Of a stretch of 64,000 bases of DNA, positions 16,228 through 24,511 are shown piece after piece. The notes beneath the pieces are model-generated. The model had not been told where the DNA came from. It made no database searches and saw only the letters and a program-made list of their open reading frames with translations. This DNA is from Peptoniphilus sp. ING2-D1G (lineage in GTDB: Bacteria; Bacillota; Clostridia; Tissierellales; Peptoniphilaceae): NCBI GenBank assembly GCA_000952975.1, contig LM997412.1, positions 992,001-1,056,000 on the forward strand, written 5' to 3'. How positions within the stretch are numbered: the first letter of the stretch is position 1; each line of letters begins with the position of its first letter. A program made the translations under genes and the position numbers.

Positions 16228-17784
16228 TCAGCTTTCCCAATCACTCAACGATTTTACATAGTCAAAATCTATTTGATTAATTGTATCTATTATACTGCCA
16301 TCTCTGTACTGAACCACAGCAACCTCTTTATTTTTAGTTTTTATTTCATCAGGTTTACCGGTGATTTTATAAGCTATATCTCTAAGTTTTTCTATAGTGT
16401 ATAGCTTTATATTTGACTTTTCTAAATTATTTTTTAAGAATTCATAATTTCTATGTTTTGGATTTAATGCAGTACCGGCTTCAGTTACAACTGCAGCTAC
16501 AGTTTCCCCGGGAGTGCATATAGTAAATACCTCATCTACTATTGAAGGCGTTCTTTTTCTTGTAATCGGAACTGCTATTATTGAAACTTCCGCTCCTGCT
16601 GCAACATCAGGTCCTCCTCCTATTCCGCTCAACATCTTTCCGTTAGAACCTACTAAAATATTAACATTGAAATCTAAATCCACTTCCAGTGCTCCAAGTA
16701 TTCCTATATCCAACTTGTTTACAGCGCATCCTTTATTGTGAGGATTTGCATAAAAAGAGGTATCTATTTCTATCATATTCGGATTGTCAGATAGGGCTTT
16801 AGCCGCCTCTGCATCAAAAGACTGAGCTGCTAATACCTTTTCTACAAGCCCATCATTAAGCATATCACTTATCATACCTGTAACTCCGCCCAAAGCAAAC
16901 TTTGCTTTAATGTTGGACTCTTCCATAGCGTCTCTTAAATATTTGGTACATGCTATAGCTATTGCACCAGCTCCCGTTTGAAAGGAAAATCCTTCTTTAA
17001 AGTACCCGGAATTTTTTATTAAATCGACTACAGATTTTGCAATTTTTAAATCCAAAGGTTTCCTACTTAACCTTGCCGCTCCCTTTGCAATTTTTTCAGG
17101 ATCTCCTATTTCATCAACTTTTACTACATAATCCACATTATCTTCAGAAATTGCTATCGGAGAACACGGATATTCAACTAAATTATCTGTAATAACCACA
17201 ACTTTTCTTGCTTCCTTTGAATCGACTACAGAATAAGAAAGTGTTCCACATGCATTTTTCCCTACGGCACCTGTGGCATTTCCATAATCATCAGCAGAAG
17301 ACGCTCCAATAAATGCTACATCTATATTCAATTCTCCACTCTCAATTGCTCTTGGTCTTGACCCGTGGGGCCTTAATATTACAGGGCCCTTTAATCCTTC
17401 TCTTAAAATATAATTACCTAGTTCTCCTCTTATTCCGCTTGCTTGTACAGAGCGTATTGTTCCGTCTTTTATATAACTTACAAAATCTACATTATTAAGA
17501 TTCACAACGGCACTGGGTGCAAAAGTCAGATCTTTTATTCCTAATTTCCTGATTGCCTCTAATACATATCCTATTACATAATCACCTTCTCTAAAATGAT
17601 GATGGAAGGATATGGTCATACCATCCTTTAACCCTGATTTTATTATTGCATCTTCGATGCTGTCCACAAGTTTTGAATCCAGAGGTTTAATTATATTTAC
17701 TTCCCTATATTTTCTTGTGTTATTTTTTAAATTTTTTTCCGAAAAAGGAGTCTCATATCTTAAAACATTATTAATATTATCCAA
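16228..17784 (-). CDS. citF: Citrate lyase alpha subunit (citrate:acetyl-ACP transferase)
   Basis: CitF swaps acetate for citrate on the acyl-carrier subunit during citrate cleavage to acetate and oxaloacetate. At 518 residues it has the usual length. CoA-transferase-type motifs are visible: FHHHFREGDYV near residue 60, a glycine-rich GGVTGMISD segment and VGSNGKMLSGIGGGPDVA near the C-terminal third, with FTICTPGETVAAVVTEAG. It overlaps citE by 8 bp. The operon order is permease, small protein, citD, citE, citF. The ligase citC and prosthetic-group genes citX and citG are absent here. Confidence 0.93.
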   Translation of the reverse strand: MDNINNVLRYETPFSEKNLKNNTRKYREVNIIKPLDSKLVDSIEDAIIKSGLKDGMTISFHHHFREGDYVIGYVLEAIRKLGIKDLTFAPSAVVNLNNVDFVSYIKDGTIRSVQASGIRGELGNYILREGLKGPVILRPHGSRPRAIESGELNIDVAFIGASSADDYGNATGAVGKNACGTLSYSVVDSKEARKVVVITDNLVEYPCSPIAISEDNVDYVVKVDEIGDPEKIAKGAARLSRKPLDLKIAKSVVDLIKNSGYFKEGFSFQTGAGAIAIACTKYLRDAMEESNIKAKFALGGVTGMISDMLNDGLVEKVLAAQSFDAEAAKALSDNPNMIEIDTSFYANPHNKGCAVNKLDIGILGALEVDLDFNVNILVGSNGKMLSGIGGGPDVAAGAEVSIIAVPITRKRTPSIVDEVFTICTPGETVAAVVTEAGTALNPKHRNYEFLKNNLEKSNIKLYTIEKLRDIAYKITGKPDEIKTKNKEVAVVQYRDGSIIDTINQIDFDYVKSLSDWES

Positions 17785-18679
17785 AATTAATATCCTCCTT
17801 TATAATGCCGGCAGCCATTGCTCTTTGTAAAGTCTTAATTGCTCTCGTTACAACAGGCGCATCTATCATTTCATTTCCATACCTTATTACACCCTTTTCA
17901 TCTTTTTCAGCTTTTTTTATGATTTCCAAAATTCCCATGGCCTTTTCAATTTGTTTTTCATTAGGTGTAAACACTTTATTTACAATTTCAACTTGATTCG
18001 GATGAATTAAATATTTTCCATCAAATCCTAAATTTTTGATGTTTTCAGTATCAGCTCTTAATCCCTCATCATCTCTGAAATTTGTAAATACTGTATCAAA
18101 AACTTGAATACCTGCAGCTCTTGCCGCCATTAATACCATATTTCTTCCGTAAAATAATTCAGATCCCTCTCTCGTCCTTTCTGCGCCTATACTTGCGGTA
18201 TAATCTTCTCCACCGATGGAAATTGCTATGGTTCTTTTTGATGCCTTTGCAATTTCAAAGGCATTATTAACTCCAATAAAATTTTCTACTCCAGCTATTA
18301 TTTTAGTTGTTCCTGTTTCTAAATCATATTCTTTTTCCAATTCCGTTAAAATAAAATCAGCTTTTTCCACATCTTCTTTTTTTTCAATTTTAGGAAATCT
18401 TATTATATCAGGTTGCGCCAGAACCATAGCTCTTAAATCTTCATATCCTTCTTTTGAATTTATTTCATTTACTCTTACTATAAATTCAGTATCTGTTATT
18501 CTTTCTTTTTTTAAAAAGTTAAAAACTAAATTTCTTGCAGCATCTTTTTGATTAATAGACACAGAATCTTCTAAATCCAATATTATGCAATCGGCTCCAT
18601 AAAACTGTGCCGCAATCATATTTTTCGGATTAGTTCCAGGTACATATAGCAATGAACGTCTAAGCTTTTCTGTGTACAT
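17777..18679 (-). CDS. citE: Citrate lyase beta subunit (citryl-ACP lyase)
   Basis: CitE cleaves citryl-ACP to acetyl-ACP and oxaloacetate. The 300-residue protein has the RRSLLYVPGTNP N-terminus, the LDLEDSV metal/phosphate motif, and the conserved GGEDYTASIGAERT stretch near residue 150. I take ATG 18679 as start because GGAGG lies 8 bases upstream and the ATG overlaps the citD stop (TAATG); the in-frame start at 18694 has no ribosome site. It follows the HpcH/HpaI-like CitE fold, and the adjacent citD and citF make citrate lyase more likely than a malyl-CoA-type lyase. Confidence 0.93.
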   Translation of the reverse strand: MYTEKLRRSLLYVPGTNPKNMIAAQFYGADCIILDLEDSVSINQKDAARNLVFNFLKKERITDTEFIVRVNEINSKEGYEDLRAMVLAQPDIIRFPKIEKKEDVEKADFILTELEKEYDLETGTTKIIAGVENFIGVNNAFEIAKASKRTIAISIGGEDYTASIGAERTREGSELFYGRNMVLMAARAAGIQVFDTVFTNFRDDEGLRADTENIKNLGFDGKYLIHPNQVEIVNKVFTPNEKQIEKAMGILEIIKKAEKDEKGVIRYGNEMIDAPVVTRAIKTLQRAMAAGIIKEDINFG

Positions 18680-18960
18680 TAAAGTTTCCTCCAATCTATT
18701 TTTTCTTGAGTGTATCTGAAATATGCTGTCTCCACCCTGGATTTTATAGTAAAATCCAGAGCTCCATTATCTTCTACTTTTACCTTCATTTTTTCTACAC
18801 CTAAATTATTTAATGTAGTTTTTATCCCCTCTTTTATCGTTCTTCCGAATTGAAACGCACTTGGAGAATTTAATTCAATTTCTATTCCTTTTTCATTTTC
18901 ATATAACGTTATTAATACATCACTTTTGTCAATACTTCCCGTTTTTGATAGTTCTTTCAA
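18679..18960 (-). CDS. citD: Citrate lyase gamma subunit (acyl-carrier protein)
   Basis: CitD is the small acyl-carrier subunit that bears a phosphoribosyl-dephospho-CoA arm. The 93-residue protein aligns with CitD at the attachment motif TGSIDKSDVL, where Ser13 corresponds to the modified serine, and at QFGRTIKEGIKTTLN and VEDNGALDFTIKSRVETA. Its stop overlaps the citE start. No citX or citG, which attach and make the arm, is in the window, so they must lie elsewhere for the lyase to be active. Confidence 0.9.
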   Translation of the reverse strand: MKELSKTGSIDKSDVLITLYENEKGIEIELNSPSAFQFGRTIKEGIKTTLNNLGVEKMKVKVEDNGALDFTIKSRVETAYFRYTQEKIDWRKL

Positions 18961-18978
18961 ATTAATTCCTCCTCACAT

Positions 18979-19200
18979 CTATTTCTTACCTTTCTTCACT
19001 GCATATCTGTGAAAAAATGACATGAAAGCACATATTACTGATAACATTATCGCCGGTTTCGCTAATAATTCTTCTGCTTTTATGGCTAAAACTCCATTTT
19101 GAATTATTACGCCGAATAATTGTGTTAATACTAAGGCGATCCCAAATATCAAAAATCCTGCAAGTGATATAAAATATATACTTTTTAATAATTTATCCAT
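18979..19200 (-). CDS. Small two-helix membrane protein of the citrate operon
   Basis: This 73-residue protein has two hydrophobic segments (about residues 9-34 and 48-66) and a basic C-terminus (HRYAVKKGKK), giving likely cytoplasmic ends. I do not recognise it from the sequence. It sits between the TRAP-type permease and citD with gaps of 11 and 18 bp, so it is co-transcribed. The position is that of a TRAP small subunit (DctQ), but DctQ usually has four helices and about 150 residues. It may be a reduced small subunit or an unrelated helper of the permease. Confidence 0.7.
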   Translation of the reverse strand: MDKLLKSIYFISLAGFLIFGIALVLTQLFGVIIQNGVLAIKAEELLAKPAIMLSVICAFMSFFHRYAVKKGKK

Positions 19201-19211
19201 ATCTTTCCTCC

Positions 19212-20582
19212 TTATAGTAACGGAATTATTCCAAGAGCCATTAATATGGCTAAAATCAATGTAGGTATAGCAAAATGCAATATTAATCTGATGAAAGTGC
19301 TCCCCGGATCTTCAAGTCCCGAAATACCGCTTGCTATATACACAGGAGCTGAGTTGGGAGGCATACATCCCTCATTGCTGAACATGAGAAGTAAAACTGT
19401 ACAAGCAACAGCAGGTGCAACCCCAATACTTCTAAGAGCTATGTATCCAACAGACCCGATTGCTGTAGTTGTCGCAGTTCCGGTAAATGGACCTACCATC
19501 ATGGAGGATAATACCGCTAATCCTAAAACAACTATTAGCTTTGAATAATTAGCCAAATAATCGAAAATTGATGTAACTTCTTCTTCAAGACCTAAGTTGA
19601 TCAATAATCTACTTGATGCAAAGGCAAAGAATAACAACACCCCGGTAGATAAGCTTGGTAATGCAGAATCAGCTAATTCTATCCATTCATCCTTTGATTT
19701 AGGAAGATGTTTTCTTCCTTCCAAAAGGGTTATTATTATAATTAATATAGGTATCCATGTTATTAAAGATATTGCGTCAAGCCCCTCTTCTCCAAAGGAT
19801 GGATTGGCCTCTAATGCTTTTGAAAATTTTCCTGAAGTAATTAATATAGGTATAATAACACCGAAAAAGATAAACAAAGAAGTCCAACCTTCTTTTAAAG
19901 CTTCGCCCATCGGTTTTATTTGATTCTTAGGTGTAGCTTGGATATTGTATTTAAATACATAATATCTCGCTAATATAAGCCTGTAGATCAATACTACCGT
20001 TGCCCCTGACAGTAATGTTACATATAGACTTGCGCTGGTTAATTCTTTTGCTATTACCGGCATACCCAGTAATAAAAACATCGATGATGATGGCGGAAAA
20101 CAAATTCCCAATCCGGCATTTCCGGCAACTATAGTTGTAGCCATTTCCTTATCCCATCCTGTTTGACGCATCCAAGGAATTGTTATTGACCCTACAGCAG
20201 CTGCATTACCTGAACCGGAACCGGAAATCAAACCAAATAGTGCACTTGCTATTGTTGATACATATGCGGGACCTCCTTTGAATCTCCCGAGAAATCCGTT
20301 AAGTATCGTCACAAGTCTATTTATTACCTTTGTTTTTTGCATCAATACAGACATCGCCGTAAAAGACATGGCTGCAAATACTACTTCTTGTTTGAAGGCA
20401 AAAGCTAAAGACCTTTTTATCGCTTCCACAGCATTATCAGTTAATAAAAATGTTATTATTACCAATAAACAAAATGCCCATAGCATACACTCATCCATTT
20501 TTCTTTTAAATTTTGTGTTAAGTAGTAAAATCACCAAAACATATCCTATTAATGAAATTATACCAAACCCTACAACGTTCAT
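19212..20582 (-). CDS. TRAP/DctM-type large permease, probable citrate transporter
   Basis: This 456-residue membrane protein has about twelve hydrophobic segments. The two signature loops of TRAP large permeases are visible: GLISGSGSGNAAAVGSITIPWM followed by AGNAGLGICFPPSSS, and in the second half MVGPFTGTATTTAIGSVGYIAL with EGCMPPNSAPVYIA. It heads the citD-E-F operon, so citrate or another tricarboxylate is the inferred substrate. No TRAP binding protein gene is adjacent. AGAGGTGTAAAA precedes the ATG. The gene is divergent from the LysR regulator across a 200-bp control region. Confidence 0.8.
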   Translation of the reverse strand: MNVVGFGIISLIGYVLVILLLNTKFKRKMDECMLWAFCLLVIITFLLTDNAVEAIKRSLAFAFKQEVVFAAMSFTAMSVLMQKTKVINRLVTILNGFLGRFKGGPAYVSTIASALFGLISGSGSGNAAAVGSITIPWMRQTGWDKEMATTIVAGNAGLGICFPPSSSMFLLLGMPVIAKELTSASLYVTLLSGATVVLIYRLILARYYVFKYNIQATPKNQIKPMGEALKEGWTSLFIFFGVIIPILITSGKFSKALEANPSFGEEGLDAISLITWIPILIIIITLLEGRKHLPKSKDEWIELADSALPSLSTGVLLFFAFASSRLLINLGLEEEVTSIFDYLANYSKLIVVLGLAVLSSMMVGPFTGTATTTAIGSVGYIALRSIGVAPAVACTVLLLMFSNEGCMPPNSAPVYIASGISGLEDPGSTFIRLILHFAIPTLILAILMALGIIPLL

Positions 20583-20608
20583 TTTTACACCTCTTTCTTT
20601 GTTTTGTT

Positions 20609-20647
20609 AATAATATTTAAAAATATTATTAGTTCAAAGATATTATA
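20609..20647 (-). promoter_or_regulatory. Promoter and palindrome of the citrate operon
   Basis: A TATAAT box (20647-20642) reads toward the permease gene. Just downstream is a perfect palindrome with 10-bp arms (20609-20618 and 20621-20630), which could be an operator or a 5' hairpin in the transcript. No good -35 box was found, in keeping with activator dependence on the divergent LysR gene. Confidence 0.45.
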
Positions 20648-20741
20648 CATCGCACTACTAAGTTAACGTAAATGCCGAAAACGTATTCCTCTTATGTAAA
20701 ACTTGCATGTGTCAATGGAGTGTTTACATAGAAAATATGAT

Positions 20742-20812
20742 AATATAGGTATATAAAAGTTCATAAACTCAATAGAGGTGTTTTTATGAATATCGAAGAT
20801 ATGAAATATATT
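20742..20812 (+). repeat. Left copy of 71-bp target duplication
   Basis: These 71 bp match 22733-22803 with one mismatch (T at 20761, A at 22752). They directly abut the left inverted repeat of the insertion element and contain the LysR ribosome site, ATG and first nine codons. Confidence 0.9.
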
Positions 20813-20842
20813 CCCGAGTTTATCACTTCTCTTAGAAAATAA
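20786..20842 (+). pseudogene. Truncated 5' copy of LysR gene
   Basis: The first nine codons of the LysR gene (MNIEDMKYI) are retained here with the original ribosome site, then the frame enters the insertion element and stops at 20840-20842 after 18 codons. It is the remnant of the original 5' end. It keeps the native upstream region, so the original promoter now drives only this stub and then meets a terminator. Confidence 0.85.
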
Positions 20843-20843
20843 T

Positions 20844-20884
20844 AACCGTGATTCGCTAAATTAAAGCGATTTATCACGGTTTTT
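20844..20884 (+). terminator. Inbound terminator at left end of the insertion element
   Basis: AACCGTGA (20844-20851) pairs with TCACGGTT (20874-20881), with an inner TCGCT/AGCGA stem, followed by a U tract. It blocks transcription entering from the LysR promoter, a usual safeguard against impinging transcription of transposase genes. Confidence 0.75.
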
Positions 20885-20901
20885 CTATTTTTATGCTTGT
20901 T

Positions 20902-20930
20902 GTATACGGTTGTTTGTGGCATAATTATAT
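20902..20930 (+). promoter_or_regulatory. Transposase promoter, possibly giving a leaderless mRNA
   Basis: TTGTTG and CATAAT (with a TGG extension) are 17 bp apart and the -10 box ends about 6 nt before ATG 20932. Transcription would start at or very close to the start codon, and no ribosome site precedes it. Confidence 0.5.
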
Positions 20931-20931
20931 T

Positions 20932-22662
20932 ATGGCATATATTATTAAACGAAAAAATAGAGAAGGAAAAGAATACGTCTATCTCGTAGAAGGATACCGG
21001 GACAAGGATAAAGTTCGTCAAAGAACGCTCAAAAGCTATGGCCAACTGGAGGTGTTGGAGCGTAATGAGCCTGGTGCATTTGAAAGATTAAGACGTCAAG
21101 CGAAAGAGGGACTTCTTTCAGAGAAAATTGAAAAAGAAATAAATATCCCATTTCAATTAGATTCTCCCATTTCGAATTCCCTCAAAAATTATGGATGGAT
21201 GTTTTTAGATGATCTTCTTCGTCTTTTGAAAGTCGAAGAAACTCTAAGAGTTGGCTGTCAAGGTCGAAGGTTCAAGTTTGATCCAACCAAAATCTTGAAA
21301 CTTCTGGTTTACCAGCGTATTTTAGATCCTGGAAGTAAAACCAAAGCACGTATGAACCAAGATGAACTTTTTGGGGATTGGAAAATATCTTCGAATGATA
21401 TGGATAGAGCTTTAGATGTATTTGCCATGTGTAAAGATGAGCTGCTCCTTACCATGCATCAACAGATTACTCAAACCATAGGACGTACTGCTACGCTTGT
21501 ATACTACGATGTCACCAACTACTACTATGAAACAGATCTTGATGATCCAGATGTACTGGATGAAGATGGAGAGATACAGGAAGTAGGAATGCGTAAGCGT
21601 GGTCCAAGTAAAGAACGAAGACCAAATCCTATTGTTCAAATGGGACTGTTCATGGATCAAAACTCCATCCCTATTTCATATGAACTGTTCCCTGGAAACC
21701 ATACCGATCCGATTACCTATCTACCTTCAGCAGAACGAGTGAAAAAACAGTTTGAGATTGAAAGATTAGTCAGCGTAGCGGATAAGGCAATGAACAGTAA
21801 GAAAAACGTATTGGCGATTTACGAACGAGGAGATGGTTGGCTGTTCTCCCAAAAACATCGAGGCAAGCGAGGTGCACCTAAAGATATACAGGAGTTCATA
21901 CTAAAACCAGAAGGTTGGGAATACAACAATCGACAAACCTTCGCAAAAAAGAGTACTATTCGAGAAAGAAACCTTGGAAATGGAGTTGTAGTGAAGGAGA
22001 AAGTTCTAGTTACTTGGAGTGAAGCCTATGCTAAACGAGAGAAAATCCGAAGAGATGGAGCACTTGCTTATGCAGCTTCTCTACGAGATCCAGAAAGATA
22101 TCGTATGACTTGTAAAAAAGGCGGAAAGAAGTATCTTGAGCAATATGTAGTAGATAAACAAACTGGAGAGCGACAAGTATTGCATCCTTTCATAGGAATA
22201 GATTATGAATTGGTTGATTTTGATGCACAATTTGATGGAATCAACGTTCTGGTAACCAGCGAGTTAAAGATGAGTGATGAGGAAATGATGGCGAACTACC
22301 GTCAGCTCTACAAAATAGAAGAGTGCTTTAGAATCACAAAGACAGAACTTAAAACCCGACCGGTGTATGTAACAGAAAAAAATCATATTGAAGCACACTT
22401 TCTAACTTGCTTTATCGCATTGGTGCTCCTTCGAATCGTACAATATTTATTAGATGGAGAATGGAGTGTATCAATAATAGTTGATTCATTAAAAAGTGCG
22501 CTGACAGATGAATTGGGTCAAGGATACATGAAAGTATATGGTAATGAAGATTGGCTTAAAATACTAGAAAAACTAAAGATAGATTGGAAGCAACAGATTG
22601 TGAAGTTAGAGAAGTTGAAACAATTCGGGAGAGGTTGGTGTACAACAAAGGATTGGAGATAA
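20932..22662 (+). CDS. IS1634-family transposase
   Basis: This 576-residue DDE transposase starts MAYIIKRKN, the usual opening of the family; an in-frame ATG at 20893 lies upstream of the likely -10 box and is rejected. Acidic catalytic candidates are in YYDVTNYYYETD, SVADKAMNSKKN and the C-terminal YKIEECFRITK region, which corresponds to the IS4-type Y-R-E-K signature. The frame is complete, so the element may still be active. Codon use and GC content (CG-richer than its neighbours) differ from the surrounding genes, as expected for a mobile element. Confidence 0.92.
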   Translation: MAYIIKRKNREGKEYVYLVEGYRDKDKVRQRTLKSYGQLEVLERNEPGAFERLRRQAKEGLLSEKIEKEINIPFQLDSPISNSLKNYGWMFLDDLLRLLKVEETLRVGCQGRRFKFDPTKILKLLVYQRILDPGSKTKARMNQDELFGDWKISSNDMDRALDVFAMCKDELLLTMHQQITQTIGRTATLVYYDVTNYYYETDLDDPDVLDEDGEIQEVGMRKRGPSKERRPNPIVQMGLFMDQNSIPISYELFPGNHTDPITYLPSAERVKKQFEIERLVSVADKAMNSKKNVLAIYERGDGWLFSQKHRGKRGAPKDIQEFILKPEGWEYNNRQTFAKKSTIRERNLGNGVVVKEKVLVTWSEAYAKREKIRRDGALAYAASLRDPERYRMTCKKGGKKYLEQYVVDKQTGERQVLHPFIGIDYELVDFDAQFDGINVLVTSELKMSDEEMMANYRQLYKIEECFRITKTELKTRPVYVTEKNHIEAHFLTCFIALVLLRIVQYLLDGEWSVSIIVDSLKSALTDELGQGYMKVYGNEDWLKILEKLKIDWKQQIVKLEKLKQFGRGWCTTKDWR

Positions 22663-22668
22663 AAACAT

Positions 22669-22712
22669 GGCTAGAAGCTTGGAAATTACAAGTTTCTAGC
22701 CTTCGTTGTATT
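22669..22712 (+). terminator. Terminator after transposase
   Basis: GGCTAGAAGCTTG (22669-22681) pairs with CAAGTTTCTAGCC (22689-22701) around a short loop, followed by a loosely T-rich stretch. It lies inside the element just before the right inverted repeat. Confidence 0.65.
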
Positions 22713-22732
22713 TTAAAAGTGATAAACTCAGG

Positions 22733-22803
22733 AATATAGGTATATAAAAGTACATAAACTCAATAGAGGTGTTTTTATGAATATCGAAGATATGAAATAT
22801 ATT
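22733..22803 (+). repeat. Right copy of 71-bp target duplication
   Basis: This copy begins right after the right inverted repeat and supplies 44 bp of leader, the ribosome site, the ATG and nine codons of the present LysR gene. Because of it the LysR frame is complete in spite of the insertion. Confidence 0.9.
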
Positions 22804-23685
22804 ATAGAAATATCAAAAGAGCAAAGTATAACAAGAGCGGCATTAAAATTATATTCAACTCAACCTGCTTTAAGCAGAAAAATACAAAATATTGAAAAAG
22901 AATTGAACTGCTCTATTTTTTTAAGAACTGAAAAGGGCGTTCAACTCACAGAAGAGGGCAAGGTATTTTTAGATTTCGCAAATAAGACAATAAATAATTA
23001 CAACTCTATGCATGATGATATTTTGAGGATTAATGACCCTGAATATGGAAATGTCAGCATAGGTTTTACAGGAACACAAGCTATTTTTGTCCTTCCTCAC
23101 TTTCTTCCTAAATTCAAAGCTGAAAATCCTCATTTTACCATTAAATTAATTGAAGGCACAAGCGATGAAATTGAAGGAAAAATATCCGAAGGTGAAATTA
23201 ACATAGGAATTATACATAACCCTATACTGAATCTCAATTTAGATTTTTTTGAACTTAGTCACGATGAAATGGTAATAGTTCCACGAAAAGAAAGCAATTA
23301 TTTAGATTTCCTATACATAAAAAACAATAAAAAATACATTGATTTGAATTTTTTTAAAGATGAGCCGGTTGTACTTACAGAAACAAGACAAAGAAGTCGT
23401 TTGATTTTAGATAAGATATTTGATAATGCTAAAATTACTCCTAAGGTTAAACAGATAACAAAAAATCTAAGCACTCTCAATACATTGTCTTTGATAGATT
23501 ATTCAACAGTCATGCTTCCCGAAAAACAAATCAGCATACTTTCAAATACAAAAGAATACTACTATATAGATGAAAAATATAATACTCCTTATTCTTTTTT
23601 TGTAGCGACATTAAGCGATAATAACTTGTCTCCATCAACTCAAAAACTCAAAGCATTTTTAAAAGCTCACCAATATTCTTTCTAA
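22777..23685 (+). CDS. LysR-family regulator next to the citrate operon
   Basis: This 302-residue regulator has an N-terminal winged helix-turn-helix (about residues 1-60, SITRAALKLYSTQPALSRKIQ) and a C-terminal effector-binding domain of the LysR type. By divergent position it is the likely activator of the citrate operon in response to citrate or a related acid, which is inference. Its 5' end has been rebuilt by the target duplication of the insertion element; the native -35 region is now about 2 kb away on the other side. GAGG precedes the ATG. Current expression would need a promoter in the element or in the duplicated leader. Confidence 0.87.
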   Translation: MNIEDMKYIIEISKEQSITRAALKLYSTQPALSRKIQNIEKELNCSIFLRTEKGVQLTEEGKVFLDFANKTINNYNSMHDDILRINDPEYGNVSIGFTGTQAIFVLPHFLPKFKAENPHFTIKLIEGTSDEIEGKISEGEINIGIIHNPILNLNLDFFELSHDEMVIVPRKESNYLDFLYIKNNKKYIDLNFFKDEPVVLTETRQRSRLILDKIFDNAKITPKVKQITKNLSTLNTLSLIDYSTVMLPEKQISILSNTKEYYYIDEKYNTPYSFFVATLSDNNLSPSTQKLKAFLKAHQYSF

Positions 23686-23779
23686 AAACAACCTTTTAAA
23701 ATGTTGAGAATTTATTGAAATTTTAAGGATGCCTATAAAATATAAAGTGCCTTGATATGAATTAATATTTAAGTACACC

Positions 23780-23842
23780 AAAAAATCATCAGCAAAACTA
23801 CTCACCTGGAAGGTGCTAAGTAGTTTTGCTGATGATTTTTTG
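23780..23842. terminator. Bidirectional terminator between LysR and nnrE genes
   Basis: AAAAATCATCAGCAAAACTACT and its complement form a stem of about 22 bp (23781-23802 and 23819-23840) with A and T tracts on the two sides, serving the converging LysR and epimerase genes. Confidence 0.85.
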
Positions 23843-23865
23843 TTTTGTGTTATATTAAAAATAAT

Positions 23866-24507
23866 TCATTCAAAATCCGGAATACTAATATATTTTATTG
23901 AAACTTCTCCCTTGTGTTTTAAATCTGCCAATTCAATTCCCTTTTTTAACCTGTGAAAGGTAATGGTTTTTTCAGGTTCTACACAGACTCCCATTACCTC
24001 TCCTGTGTCTCCGTTTAGTCCTGATGCTATATCTACTGCTACTGTGCTTTTTGCAAAATCGTTGATTGTATTTATTGTCTGTGCATAGAGCCCTTCTACT
24101 TTTCTCGATAATCCTGTTCCAAAAATGCTATCGATAGCTACACTTTCTCGTAAGTCTTTTTCTAAATATTTTAGATTTCCTTCTTCTAAAATTTTTATAT
24201 CTGCATTTAATTTTTTTAAAATATTAAAATTTATCTTGAAATCTTCGCTCATTTTTGCCATATTTCCTATGATGTATATTTTTATATCTTTATTATTTAA
24301 TAATAAATGTCTTGCAATGGCAAGTCCGTCTCCCCCATTATTGCCTGTGGAGCAAATCACTGTGAATTTGTGCGACATATCCTTTACTTCATCAAAGAAA
24401 GCCAATGCTGCATTTTCCATCAGCACTATTGATGGAATTTTGTAGTGCTCTATGGCTCTTCTGTCCGCTTTTTTCATTTCTTCTACGCTGATTGCTTCTT
24501 TTTTCAT
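23866..24507 (-). CDS. nnrE: NAD(P)H-hydrate epimerase, stand-alone YjeF N-domain
   Basis: This enzyme interconverts the R and S forms of damaged, hydrated NAD(P)H so that the dehydratase can repair them. The 213-residue protein has the MKKADRRAIEHYKIPSIVLMENAA opening, the glycine-rich STGNNGGDGLAIARHL loop and AVDIASGLNGDTGEV. Many bacteria fuse it to the ADP/ATP-dependent dehydratase; here only the epimerase domain is present, so the dehydratase must be elsewhere. It lies 4 bp after the glycosylase gene. Confidence 0.88.
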   Translation of the reverse strand: MKKEAISVEEMKKADRRAIEHYKIPSIVLMENAALAFFDEVKDMSHKFTVICSTGNNGGDGLAIARHLLLNNKDIKIYIIGNMAKMSEDFKINFNILKKLNADIKILEEGNLKYLEKDLRESVAIDSIFGTGLSRKVEGLYAQTINTINDFAKSTVAVDIASGLNGDTGEVMGVCVEPEKTITFHRLKKGIELADLKHKGEVSIKYISIPDFE

Positions 24508-24511
24508 CTTA

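Larger units (their letters stand above)
20813..22732 (+). mobile_element. IS1634-like insertion sequence (1920 bp)
   Basis: The element carries one IS4-superfamily transposase and is bounded by 16-bp inverted repeats, 20813-20828 and 22717-22732, with one mismatch (CCCGAGTTTATCACTT against CCTGAGTTTATCACTT). It is flanked by 71-bp direct repeats. Very long target duplications are a known feature of the IS1634/IS1549 family and fit this case. Internal hairpins near both ends insulate it from outside transcription. It is inserted ten codons into a LysR gene next to the citrate operon. The transposase frame is intact. Confidence 0.92.

Noticed and set aside
20761-21045. 94-codon minus-strand frame over the left end of the insertion element
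   Set aside because: It is antisense to the transposase gene and crosses the inverted repeat and terminator, so it is a chance frame.
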